NCBI RefSeq assembly: GCF_964204865.1
Contig: NC_135252.1
Location: 15,273,383-15,337,382 of the forward strand
Origin: Styela clava
Lineage: Eukaryota; Chordata; Ascidiacea; Stolidobranchia; Styelidae
DNA: 64,000 nt
Direction: 5' to 3'
This document shows positions 25,701-43,240 of the stretch, in pieces. The translations under genes were made by a program, and so were the position numbers. The notes beneath the pieces are model-generated. The model was not told the origin of the DNA, did not search any database, and was given only the letters and a program-made list of their open reading frames with translations. Numbering within the stretch: position 1 is the stretch's first letter; every line of letters starts with the position of its first letter.

Positions 25701-28700
25701 TATCTGAAAATTAGATGTCGTTCACATGGTAACAATAAACTATTGTGTGTTTTCTAAAAATGGACGTTAGGAGAATTGCAGCGCAGATATTGAAAAAATA
25801 TGCTGATTTATTGTTGGTGGTACTGTTTGTTTATACGAGCGGGTTGGCGATTTCGCTGAATCCTAATCAGAGCGCCGTTATGACATAACAACATGATTGT
25901 ATATGAACTTCAAGAATCCAGTACAATAAGATGTGGCACCTTATGAATGAAAAGTGTTTTAATTTCTACATAAGCATATTCCAATACTTGTGAGTACTGG
26001 GAACACATTGTATTGGTGGTTGCAATCAGGAATAGTTAAGCGGAAGTAAGAGCGATTTGGAGCAGCACACCAACGTTCATAAAATGTTAGTTTACAGCAT
26101 TGAGTCTAAAAAAATTAAACGTATGTTGCTCATATATATTTTGTGGATCTTATCATAAAGATTGCATGTTTTCAAAAAATATTATTCAAAATGACGTCCA
26201 GAATGCCACTCGACAGGTGACACGCCGTTGGCACGGAACCTTTGTGCTCAGTTCAAGTCATGAAAATAAATTTCGTTTTCGTACAAAGTCAGATGTATTA
26301 CTTACTGTCAGACCATGTCTACTGTAAGGTTCGAATTAAATTTGAAATTTCATATTCCGAACAGTCATTTGTTGAAATCAATACTGATTTTAAAGTTTTT
26401 GCATTCTGGTTTTGAAAGGTTATGCATATTTGCATCGATAGGTAATTTATTTGATCGTATGCCATACACACCTGAAAAATTTAAACTCCTATTGATTTGT
26501 TAAAACAATACCATTTGTATATATAATTGTATAATGTATTATAAATGATCTTACCATACTGCTCCTGGCGTTACAATGCCCGGGGATTTGCAACCATACA
26601 ACAACATGTGATGAGCTACCGTTTGCTTTGCGTGAGGTTGATATTCAACTTAAAATGAAATAAAAAGTATTAAAAAATGTAAAAAAGCGTAACGCGTGTT
26701 CGAAATATTAGTCGCTCAACAAACGTATTTTTCATATATTATCATCCCAATTATGACTTTGTCGACTATATGGCTAGCGTCGTGTCTCACTTGTCTCACT
26801 CGTCCCAATTGTATGAATTTCACTCCTCATGAATGAACAAATCTCTATTCCAAAGTATCATAACGTGGACTCCACTTCATATATATATACAGTATATACT
26901 TATTTTAACAATTTGCCCGACAATATATATATATTCTAAGTCAAAATAATGCGACAACTATGAGGCAAGTCTAGCAAAAGTACAAAAAGGGGGAAATATG
27001 ATTTTAAGCGCACAGATGGCTGGAGACAGTGATCAAGTTGGGCGTCTTCAAGAGCAAAAGGTGTATGTTTATCACTGTCGCCCTACAGTTCTTAGCGGCA
27101 TGATGTCGTGTGTCCAATCACATCATTGAATACCAACTTCCGCTTGACTGCACTTTCCCGGGGCTGATTACGTAAATAAGTATTGATGTGATTATCGCCG
27201 CCGCGCGGAAGATGGTCCCTGGTGACTGAGTGAAGTCAACTTTACTTTTGCTATCAAATCTTTGGACTTTCAGCCCGTAGTTAGCTATGTGGATAAGTCG
27301 CGTCATCTCTGAGTATTTGAACGCAAATAAATCCATTCGGTTGGGTTTAAAAATTACTCATTCATGGTACTCACCGATGTAAGCTGATTTGTTAGTTGCA
27401 TTTGTATAATCAGCTATTTTCGCTCCTGTGCACAGATATGTATCGTCCTAAATAAAATAAAAAGTATATGGTACACGATAAACTTGAATTAAACTTACTA
27501 GAGTGGCAATTCTGGCCATAAAAGACACATTAGCTTTCCCTTGAATAGCGTGCATTGGTAATTACAATTAGATTTCTAAACGTCCTATCGACCAAACGTT
27601 GCGGCGAAACTTGATAAATATTTAATACATAACAACAATAGAAACAAACGCTACGCATTGCCGAATATATTGTTTGTTATTCTGAGCAGGTGTGGTACAC
27701 CTATTTTCATATGAAACGAAATTGAATGTATATTTAGTTTTCTTATTTTCTCTCCAAAGATAACCGCCTATCTTATTTACTTCACAGAGATTAGGTGCAT
27801 AACAAACTGATAAGAGCTGCGCTCATTGACAATAAATTTTTTATCTGAAAAAATGTGTCAATAATCTGAGCGACATATATTTCTCTGATATTTATAGAAT
27901 GAAGAAATCATAATTCAATTTCTGACCATTATGTACCAAATGATGGCATTGTATTTAAAAATTGTTGATTACCTGGGACCAAACTACCCAGATATTAAAA
28001 TTCGAATTTACCTCTCAAGCCTCACTAAACCAACTCCAAGAACGGAGAGGAATAAGAAAGGACAAACATGAATACAGTAAATGTATAATTATGTATATCA
28101 TGTTACTTCTATTTGAATAGAGTATTTTATCAATTTCCCGAAAATTATTATATTTTCATTCAGCGAAATCGAGTCAAAAAAATTAGTAAAATCTCACAAT
28201 AATTTACATATCTTATAGGGATATAAAAGTTAAAATAGTTTGTGTATAGAATTTAATCTTCGTTTATTCTTCCTACAGTCTCTACTTAACACCTAAATGT
28301 CAAACCTTCTGATTAGATTAAAATCGAATGTTACTCAACACTAAATGGCGTAAAAATCGATTTCCCTCCATGCAAGAAGTCGAACTTTGTCCCAGGAGAA
28401 ATAATAAACCCGGGCAATGTTGGAAAGGCTGTTGAAACGTTAAAACTATATCTAATTTAATTTTAAGAAAAACACAATCAAAGACAACATATGTCTTGAT
28501 TTAGATTTCATGGAGGAAAGCTTACACAATATCCATTAAAGACAACCTATAAAATCATGGAACTCTTTTTTCAATGCGACCTGTAAAAATAGCATTTCAG
28601 GTATGTTCAGAACGATTCGGATACATTCGACATTCATTATATTCCATATAGTATATTTTGTGAATCAAGGAATATTTGAGAACATTTATATTTGAAAATA

Positions 28701-31700
28701 AAGAATGTTAAGTCATCAGACAAGCAGATCAAAGCATACTATATCTCAAAAAAATACATGACCCTAATGTTTGTGTCGTTTTAGGTGTGATCAACAAGAA
28801 ATAACTAATGTAATTTCGACATATACTTGGCCCCGAGTTACAATGTAATCAAAATATTTCTTCAGAATGTATTTGAAATAGTGAAATATTCGGTTTGTTT
28901 GGCCATATCTGAGCATATGCTATTGATGTCAGCTATGACCAATCAAAAAAGATGGATTCTAATTTATCACTTGGTATTTGTGACGTAAATGTTTGCGAAA
29001 GTTTCCGATATTTGGGAAAAGAAATTTCATTAAAATTGCGTTCAAATTTGGTGTATTGAATTATCAATCGAATTAGAATGAATCTCGGGAGACCAATTTC
29101 GCGACCGCGACCGAAGTTCGTACAAACACAAGTTTGACATGATACTCTTTTATGTAGATTTTCACCAAACTAGGAATGTTTGCCTCGATTACTGTGCTAA
29201 TTAGAATATTCGCCGCTGAGCTAGTCATTATAACAGATTAATGACATCGGAGTGTCAATAAGCAATGAGGAAATCGATCAGATTTCTTCAATAACGAAAA
29301 AAAGCACACAAAAGAGAAGTCATTGGTGCCACAGAAAACCAAATTGCTAACGGAAAAAAATATTTACTTTTGGTTCAAGCCCGTAATCCAGATTATTGAA
29401 ATCAATAAATCTATCTATAGGTCATGTAAACAGCCAGTTGGAGCAGAAAAAAGCGAAAATGTCGCACTGCATTACATTTTGAACATGAAGTATTATTTTT
29501 ATTTCCAATTGCTCAAAATTTACTCAGAAATAATTTTACAACCAAAATTCCACATTTACTCGAAATATTAATAAAACAAAATTATAGCAAACCAAAATAA
29601 AGAAATAACCCAGCTGTTTTAAAGGTACCGGTATTATTAAATTTATTGCAATTGTTTGCGTCCCCCTTTATTTGAGATGTCGGTCACATTTAGTTAAAAG
29701 ATCCGACCTTTTAATCTAAACTTAAAGTGAAGTTATTTTTCAAGTATTCTGAGTTTACTGGAGAAATTCATTAATTGCGTAGTGACATTCATTAATTATT
29801 AAAATCAAATATACCATTTTGAATATGACTCATATTTGAATGGCAGAAATAGAGTAAATACAGACATATATCAGTGTGAAAATACACTCGAAAGAATAAT
29901 TTTAAATAGAATAAAAATCGGTCAGAAAATGTTCAAAGCAAAAAAAGATAAAAAATGGTAAAAATGAAATTAGACTATAAACAAAAAAGCAAAACAGAAA
30001 CTGACTGTTCTGGGGCCAACACTCGTTTTGAAATATTAGAGAATGCTACCTTACTGAGGACTGAATTTTTAGGTTTTGATGGATGTGATGAATATCGATA
30101 TTATCGTTACTTTAAATTACCCCATTTTAAGAGCACTATTATATTTGCTGTATTCTATACGCCTATATTGCTACGTAGTTCAACTGCAGCATATCGGAGT
30201 TTTATTCAAAGCGAAATTATGCTGCCTGTTTACATTGTAGTCGATAATAGAATGTGATTTATCACCAGCTTCGACATATTGAGATAATCTATGATTGTTA
30301 AACAATTCGTCACTCATAACAGACGCTAATGAGAAATATGAAAGCTCAAATATTTGGAGAACAACAATTCAATCCATGAATTTTGGGGGTTTGTGGTAGT
30401 TTTATATTGGGCTTTTGTTTGTTTTTCGGGAAAGGATGTGAAATTTCGAATTTATTTGCAGAGGATGTTAAATATTAACCCATTGGCAACGCCAGTCAGA
30501 CGACATAATCAATAGATCATTAGTAAGATAAACCAGGGACATCGTCATCAACATGAAAAATTCATGGATGTTCTGATTCTATGTTGGAAGCTGAAAGTTC
30601 ATGTGCTGAAGCGATAAGCGTTTTGTGGCCAATTTGATTGACTCGTACAATAGATGGATTGAAAATAACTATTATCTAACTTATAACTATTATGAAAAAT
30701 TAATTGGAGAATACTAAATTGTCATGTGTGAACCAAAAATCAATACGGAATATTTTGAATTACTGGGAGTATTCTTATGCCTTCAAAATATAGGAATAGC
30801 AACGCAAATTTTTTCAAGAAAATTTGTTTCCAGCATAGAGTTGCTGGAAAAAGTTATCTCAAACGACTCACTAATGAGACGTTAGAATCATTCTGAATCT
30901 GCACTGAAATAGGTTGGAACTATGGAATTATTGAACACCACTGGCGGCACACAACTAAATTTTTGGAGAAAACTATCGACATAATACCCTCTTTGACGAA
31001 AAGTTACATTTCCGGTAAGAGAAGCATGCGGTCAGACATACCCCACTTACCTTAGATACCGACACTCCAGGAAGCCCAACGTCAATTTTTATCTTCTTAT
31101 CATCGTTTTCTGTGACTTCTGTATCCTTTTCTTTCTTCGCATCATCGATACGTTTGTCTTCATCAGCAGATCTACAAAAATTGAAATATGTAAATGTAGT
31201 TAGATATTTCCACACACCAACACGAACAACAGATAAAACAAAAAATAATATAGGTCCGAATATTATGAACAGAAATACTTTTGTTGAATCAATTAGAATT
31301 TATATTGAATGTATATAAGGGTGGGGATCGGCATATATTGAAACTGAATGCGTGATCTCTTTAATAATAGATTGTCGAATGAATAAACTGGTGAATTATT
31401 TAGGTGCGGTTTTAAGCAGTCGCCATATTAAAATGTGATTGATTCGGAGAAGCATCCAAACATTGTAACAGAAAATAGAATTAATATTTTATTTTGTAGA
31501 AAAGAAATTTATCCATTTTTAATAAAGACGTTTCATCGTAAACATTCGTAGACTGTTCTGACGTAGGAAAGGTTATTTCACAACATCAAAGATATCGACA
31601 GCGCGGCGATTTTCAGTTTGCAAATTAATAAAGAAATATTCTCACTTTTTTTTCATTTCCGAATTCGTCATTTCTTTGAGGAGAGATCGCAATTCGTCAA

Positions 31701-33023
31701 CATCGTTACTTTCAACGTCAGACTTTTGTTTGTCGTCTTTTTTGTTATCAAGAAACTCTCTTTTTTCGTTCATTGTTTCGTCGCTGTTTTCATCTAAAAC
31801 TTCATCCAGTTCCTGCTTTTGTTTCCGTTCTTTCTTTCCATCGGAGTTTGGCGAATCCACTGTAAAATAAATTTCACGCTGCAGAATCACGATACCCGTG
31901 ATAATAATATGTGATACCAATATCACAATGCTGGTATTGTTTATTCTATTTATTATTAATCAGTCCCGATTAAAATTACAAATTGTTATCAAGTTTTATC
32001 AACCGGTATTCTGCGAACCTTGTTGCCATCATCATTCACTGAATATGCAAATGACAGCTGCTTTTGGATTAGAACTAATAGCTCAGTGGAGAAACCTACT
32101 GATAACAACGAGACAGTGAGACAATCACTGACATTTTGCGAGGGTAATTTACAAAATTATAATCAATAATTACAATTAATTGTAGATGGAGGATAAATAG
32201 AAAATAAAAAAAGCGGAGAAATGATCAAATGAGCGCCTATAATTTTTTTAATTTTTTTCCGGCGTTTGGTGAATTCAATGAAATGGGCGTCATCAGCCCA
32301 ATATTCATATTTCATCAATTCTTGATCCATTTTCAAATTGAATACTGCTAGGTGAGTATGCATAGGCCGCTTGGTAAATAATTACTTGCTTATTGGATAC
32401 ATACCTCCGCTGTTAACATTTTCCATCAAATTTTCTTTTTGTAAAAAATCTTTTTGAGCGTTTGCTCTATCGTCACCGATATCTTCTTCGTAGTAATTGT
32501 CCGGTGTAAATTCATCCCATTTGTCTTGAGAGTTTTTCATGGAGTTGTCAATCATATCTTCCAACAATGCTGTAACCAGAAGTTGTTGTTTGTCTTCCTC
32601 GCTAGCCGGATACTTCGTTCGCGGTGAGCCGTCCCAATCTTCTGAAGATTGTTCAAAATCGACATTGTCGTCTTCTGGTTCTAGGAAATCATACAAGAGT
32701 TCGTAATCTCGATTGTCTTTCAAATTCGAATCTGGAATTGGCCGAGTATAGTCCGCTTCATTTTGAAGCAATCCTGCTTCGAAATCATTGTTGAGGTCTC
32801 GAAAAGATCCCTGTTCATCTAAGGCTGGATGTTGCGCTTGGCGCGAAGATGAATAAATATCTTCGAGAAACTTGAGAAAATCGTAATAATTTTCATTCCT
32901 ATTTTGTCCATTGCCATAATCGAAATCATCTGATAAATATTTTGATGATTGAGTGGATAATGTAGTTGGACACTGATTTATAATTCCAACAAGGAACATG
33001 AATATCAAATGACCGAAATTCAT
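22793..33023 (-). CDS. PHM: Peptidylglycine alpha-hydroxylating monooxygenase with long acidic N-terminus
   Basis: Nine exons on the minus strand: 33023-32405, 31859-31646, 31171-31051, 27447-27375, 26648-26555, 25296-25076, 24458-24320, 23682-23493, 22990-22793, totalling 622 residues with every phase closing. The enzyme hydroxylates the alpha carbon of C-terminal glycine in neuropeptide precursors, the first step of amidation, in the secretory pathway using copper and ascorbate. The core starts near residue 305 (KIDVGLPGVSVSK). All copper ligands are present: H355-H356 (VAHHMLLYGC), H439 (LQVHY), H509 and H511 (RTHAHALG), M587 (CNFYIMFW). The protein stops at LPGYYN, so the lyase (PAL) domain is absent. 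Residues 1 to about 22 look like a signal peptide. Residues of about 25-300 are an Asp/Glu-rich, low-complexity extension that I cannot match to known PHM proteins. Confidence 0.92.
24769..24972 (+). mobile_element. R2 element inside a PHM intron
   Basis: The left end is CAGTGTTAAAAATTTC and the right end is GGACTTCTACCCAACACCG, whose reverse complement is CGGTGTTGGGTAGAAGTCC. The interior shares GAAATGAAATGACTCGGACTC and CCGCCAGTGAGATTTAAC with the other R2 copies. It lies between PHM exons six and seven and does not touch splice sites. Confidence 0.65.
25329..25545 (-). other. Unassigned open frame in a PHM intron
   Basis: A minus-strand reading of about 70 codons follows an acceptor-like AACAG and includes RDVFTEMPATSMAHQLFLAY. 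It is not part of the PHM fold and its phase does not let it be inserted between the flanking PHM exons without an extra change. It could be a decayed transposon fragment or chance. Confidence 0.2.
27448..31050 (-). other. Large PHM intron
   Basis: A 3.6-kb intron separates the acidic pro-region exons from the catalytic exons. It is AT-rich. A plus-strand frame of 100 codons at 29955-30257 has no recognisable motif and is not called. Nothing else is supported. Confidence 0.6.
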
Positions 33024-35318
33024 TCTTATTTTATCGCTGAACTAGATATTACTGTAAATGACGAAGATTTTATTTATAAGTTTGATGCTAACAGAAGAAA
33101 AATAAAAAGTTTGCCGAAATACAAATGGTGCAATGTGAATAAAATACATTTACGTGAATTCACATCTTACGGACGCGTATTCAAACATTTCGCCTGACTA
33201 GACCTTAAAATTCAAGATAACGGTAACATTGTTATTCTCTGTATTCATAATCTGAACATTTACAACTCCATTAAAGCACATTAGGCCTGTACTGTCTCGT
33301 AGGATAAAAAGAGTAGTTATGTGAAAAACTAACAACAGTCAATATGTGTATCTAATCCATGAACAGATTTATTTATACTTCAAATTTTTCTGTTCAAATT
33401 TCAATTTCGACTGTTTTTCTGTTCCTAATTTTATAGCTTCGCGCATTGGCAGAAGGTCAAAGAAACTGCTTCTTGTGTCTACGTAAGTTTTACACAATCT
33501 AACATATCTGACCTGTAACTTTAGCAAGTCGTTGTTTTCGCGTCATATTGCAACTGAACCCAAACATTATTTTATAACTATCACTTTCGATTTAGTTTTC
33601 CCTGCAAAGCATGCTGAATAATAACGCACACACGTTCCCTTCCTACTTCCAAGCATTCAATAAACAAACATATGGGGGAAATTATTTGTATTCAGCATGA
33701 CATAATCGCAACGTATGGCGGCGTATTGTATATTTGTAAAGATAAAAGATATTACGCGAAATGACTCACAAATTTTAGTCCATGAGCTCCACAATTAGTA
33801 CTAGTTGTTATGCAACATGAACGGCGATAGACATGAATAATGTTCAAACGAAAAAGATGGCGATTTTTTGTACAATACTCTAACTAACGTATATATAGCA
33901 TACATTTAATTCTAACTTTTCAAAAGAGTGTACAATGTCCACCCACCCCCGCCTGGCAACGCCGATATCATTCTGACGAATGCTGTACAACTCCGGTCAG
34001 AAAAATTACCACCGCAGCGGCGTCTTGCTCTCTTCCGAAAATCGATTTTTCGATCGTGGGCACAAAATAATTACCAACATCATTTACATTAACGCTGAAG
34101 GTAATACGATTTGACGTTTGCCATTTCGCATGTTATGAAAAATTGAATCATATGTCAGTATTCGTTTCTATGGCGAAGGTGTAAAAAAAATGGGTACATG
34201 AATCGAACTCTGTGATTTAAATTTTGGTGCGTTGATGCAAATGCTTCGCACCTTAATTTAATCAAATACTAATCCAATTCAAAACTAATAACACTTCTGA
34301 TCCTTCAGCCTTGCAAATTTTCAGCCTTTTTCCTTACTTATTCTCATATATCCAATCTACCTACTATTGCCAGACTGAAAGCCTGGGAAATCTGAAGTCT
34401 GTCGAGTGTGATGCAGCTTCCGCTCCCGCCGTTTGTGCTGAATAGGTTTATTTGTAGAATACATCCGGTTATTGTATTCAGAAATACGACAATGCATCAT
34501 AGACCTTTTGCGTATATATATATATAATACGTGGAATATTTTTATGGAGAACATATGCATAAATTTAGGAAGGTTAATATAAAACGTATTTCGCGCTCAT
34601 ATTCAGCACTTTGTTTTTTCGATACGCGGAAGCCTACAGCTTGTAAATGTATTAAAGCCGTTATTGTGGTTTTTATCCATTCCATGGTAAATACATACTT
34701 ATACCTTACTATTCAAAAATAAATTGATAGTCAGCCTGAATACATTTTCTTGGAACAATCTTACCAAGCTAGTAACGGTACAAATAGGTTTAATAGAAAC
34801 CCTCCAATATATAGTTATGAATACAACCTGCGCTGAAAATCCAAATCCTTCGCAACATATCCCTGAAATAGCTTTATATATATGTATATATACCTCAGTA
34901 CTTCAAATATTTATATGTACAATATAATACACAAATAACTGTTTCTCTGTAGTCTGTATCGTGTGTGATGACACGAATGAACATAAAGAGTATGATGCAT
35001 AGGAATCTCTCGCTCGCCGAGAATTTAATAAAAGCTCTTTAATAATGCATGAAATGTCGCGCAAATGACATGTGCGGAATTTCAGAACGAAAATAAATAG
35101 CGGTTGTTTATGGGGGTGTTTCTCCGCCACACTATATATAGGCTATCCTTTGTATAATTGGAGTCATTTGTTCTAAATTTCCAATTTCAATATCACTTAA
35201 ACAAACCTCAATACAGTATTCAAAAAGTATCATTGTTGGCCATAGACGAACAGAACGTATTTTATTTTTGACCGATCGACGTAAAACAAAATGAAAAAAT
35301 GGATAAATTTGATGTATC
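33024..35318. other. Intergenic upstream of PHM
   Basis: The first few hundred bases should include the PHM promoter and 5' UTR, but no clear core element can be assigned. Small frames at 34357-34927 show no motif. A GC-richer patch at about 33945-34060 (CCACCCCCGCCTGGCAACGCC) stands out from its surroundings and is unexplained. Confidence 0.4.
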
Positions 35319-35326
35319 CTCTAATC

Positions 35327-35587
35327 CAGTGGTTCTCAAACTTTTTAAGGCGCGTCCCCTTTTTAGAATTTGTCAGTCCTTTGTCCAACCTCAAAAATAA
35401 CTAGCTAACAATAAGCTCAAATAACAGATAGTAAGGCGAAAGTATGTTTTATTCAAAAACACGTTTAAACTACATGGACGGAACGTAAATATTCACAATA
35501 AAAAATGTAAATATCCAAAATAAGGTGGGCCAGATCAGAAATTGTCTACGCCCCCGCGTGGCGCAACCCACCGTTCGACAAACGCTG
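35327..35587. mobile_element. hAT-like non-autonomous element, 261 bp
   Basis: The left terminus CAGTGGTTCTCAAACTTTTT is a textbook hAT end. The right terminus, reverse-complemented, begins CAGCGTTTGTCGAAC. The flanks are CTCTAATC (35319-35326) and CTCTAGTT (35588-35595), a diverged 8-bp target duplication. It has no coding capacity. Confidence 0.8.
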
Positions 35588-35595
35588 CTCTAGTT

Positions 35596-36091
35596 CAGTG
35601 CTCTTCAACCGGGTATACGGTATACCCAAGTGTATACCGGACCATAAATTGGGTATACAACTGATAAAGGGTATACAGCCTAAATCAGAGATTCTAAACT
35701 CTAATATAATAAATTATAGAATATTCAAGCGGAGACAATGCAAACGCGGCGCACATAAAATTTAAAATGTTATTTACGCAAAGAACCGACGTGAGCACAT
35801 TGTTACATCACAAATTATATGGATAATGCGGCCACATGTCTGGTTCGGCTGCCATTCACTTCGTTTGATTTATGTTGAACATTATTTCCGTTAACCCAAG
35901 ACTGTCAGTCAAATTTTAAATTGCGGACACTAGCCTATTAGATTGCATGGTGATATTGCAGTACAATATGTGCTTAAAATTTTATGTTTATTCAAGCCTT
36001 AAATTTATTGGTAATTCGTAATTGTAAGGTATACAAAGTTCTTGAAAATTTGTAAAAGGTATACCACGATAAATAAGGTTGAAGAACACTG
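35596..36091. mobile_element. hAT-like non-autonomous element, 496 bp
   Basis: Termini CAGTGCTCTTCAACC and GGTTGAAGAACACTG are inverted repeats. Both flanks are CTCTAGTT (35588-35595 and 36092-36099), a perfect 8-bp target duplication. The ends are rich in GGTATAC words. It inserted immediately beside the preceding hAT element. Confidence 0.88.
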
Positions 36092-36099
36092 CTCTAGTT

Positions 36100-37753
36100 C
36101 ATTTCAGGTATCCTAACATTTTCGTAGGTAGCTTCGCTAGACCGTAGCTCATGATGCTTTCGATTTTCTACACTGTCGACAACTGTGAAGCTATGGTTTA
36201 AAGTCGCGTATAGTTCGTCCTACTATCTTCATTCGAGAATCTCATCCTCACTACTTCGCGCTATTCTTGTATTTTTTCAACAAGCATAGGGGCATTGCAA
36301 ATTCAGCTCCAATATGCCCTGCGAAACCATCGCCGTTCAAATCAACAAAATTGAGTCGATAGTCAATTAAACGTCTACGCACAGCGACGCGCTATCTCTG
36401 CGGTAAAAAAAATAATTCATAACCTCGAACACGCCAATATATGAACTTACGTCAAGACCATGTCCTAGGGACCTAGGACACTGTTGAATAAAATCCAAGA
36501 CCACGGTCGACAATAGCTTAAATAAATAACTCAAACATGAACGGCAAATATATACTCATGTTCAACATAATTTTGGTTTCTTTATAATATAACATATTTG
36601 AATCTTTATCAGATATTACATTTTAAGAATCGCAGTGGCCATGAAAAAGTAAGATACTTGCTACAGCAGATTTAAAACAACAGTGAAAAAATCACGAGCG
36701 ATGATTAGAATTATTGCATACGCTTTAAAATTAAGAATTACGTAAGGTATAAAATTGCTCACAAAGATATATATAATAGGTAGTATTAGCCACCATTGAT
36801 AGAAATTAAAACAGAAATTTGAACTTTGAGAACAGTGGCGCAATCAGGGGGATTTCGGGCCGAAAGGAAGTTTCGGGGATGAAAAATACAGTGTGCCCCG
36901 TAAGACATTATTCATTATAAACGAGCCCCATTAAAATTACTGCGGCGAATTTCTCCCGGATCAGGAAGATATATAATCTAATCATTGAAATAGAAGTTTA
37001 ATCAATTTTCTTTTCTACTACGAGTTGGTCTACGTTAAATTCAATTATTATAATAGGATATTTTAAAGGTTATTATCGACTATAAATTGTATATTTTTCG
37101 CAATAGGAAAATCAATATCATCCAAAAAAATTAGCTCTTTCAACGAGCGCTGTGATGGAAGGGATGTTTTCAGAATTCGGTTTTGAGGTAATTTTGGAGT
37201 CCTGGAGTAAGAATTTTTGATGGCCAGGATGCGCCACAAATTAAAATATAAAAAAAATTATAAATACTCCATTTAAATAGCAGAGAATTATTCGAATTTT
37301 ACATAGATTACATTTATATATGATTGGATCTGTGAGTTTCTTTTTTACCCTGCTTCAAAATTGTATATGAACTGATTATGTTGGATCATTGCATACAACA
37401 GGAGCCTGCGCCAGGCTTTTCTTCAATGAGAAACTTGTTCTGAAAATATAGAATAATTTATTTCAAACACAAGTGTGAGCTTAGCGAATGTTTGATGAAA
37501 ATATTGATCATATTGGTGAATTGTCCCTTTTTTTGTTAAAAGAGAATTTGAACAAAAAACAAGGTCACACGCACCGCACACCACTGAAACTCCATGAGCT
37601 ACTGAAACTACATAGATTATAATGGCGCAACACATGCCTGAAAATGCCAAGAAAATCTCAAGACTTGAAGGGGTACGAGTCAATATACTCAGACCAACAT
37701 CTGTGGTAATGAATTCTTAATTACTGAATTTCTTGCGAGTATCAGGCAGTATA
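36100..37753. other. Intergenic between hAT elements and ALDH 3' end
   Basis: No gene is supported. At 36836 a CAGTGGCGCAATCAGGGGGA sequence resembles the end of another DNA transposon, but no partner end was found. A minus-strand frame at 37423-37690 contains a hydrophobic stretch (IFLAFSGMCCAIIIYVVSV) that might be an alternative membrane-anchor exon of the ALDH gene. Confidence 0.4.

Positions 37754-43240
<5,487 letters not shown>

Noticed and set aside
29955-30257. Plus-strand open frame of 100 codons in the large PHM intron
   Set aside because: No motif, AT-driven composition, antisense to the host gene and no promoter or poly(A) context.
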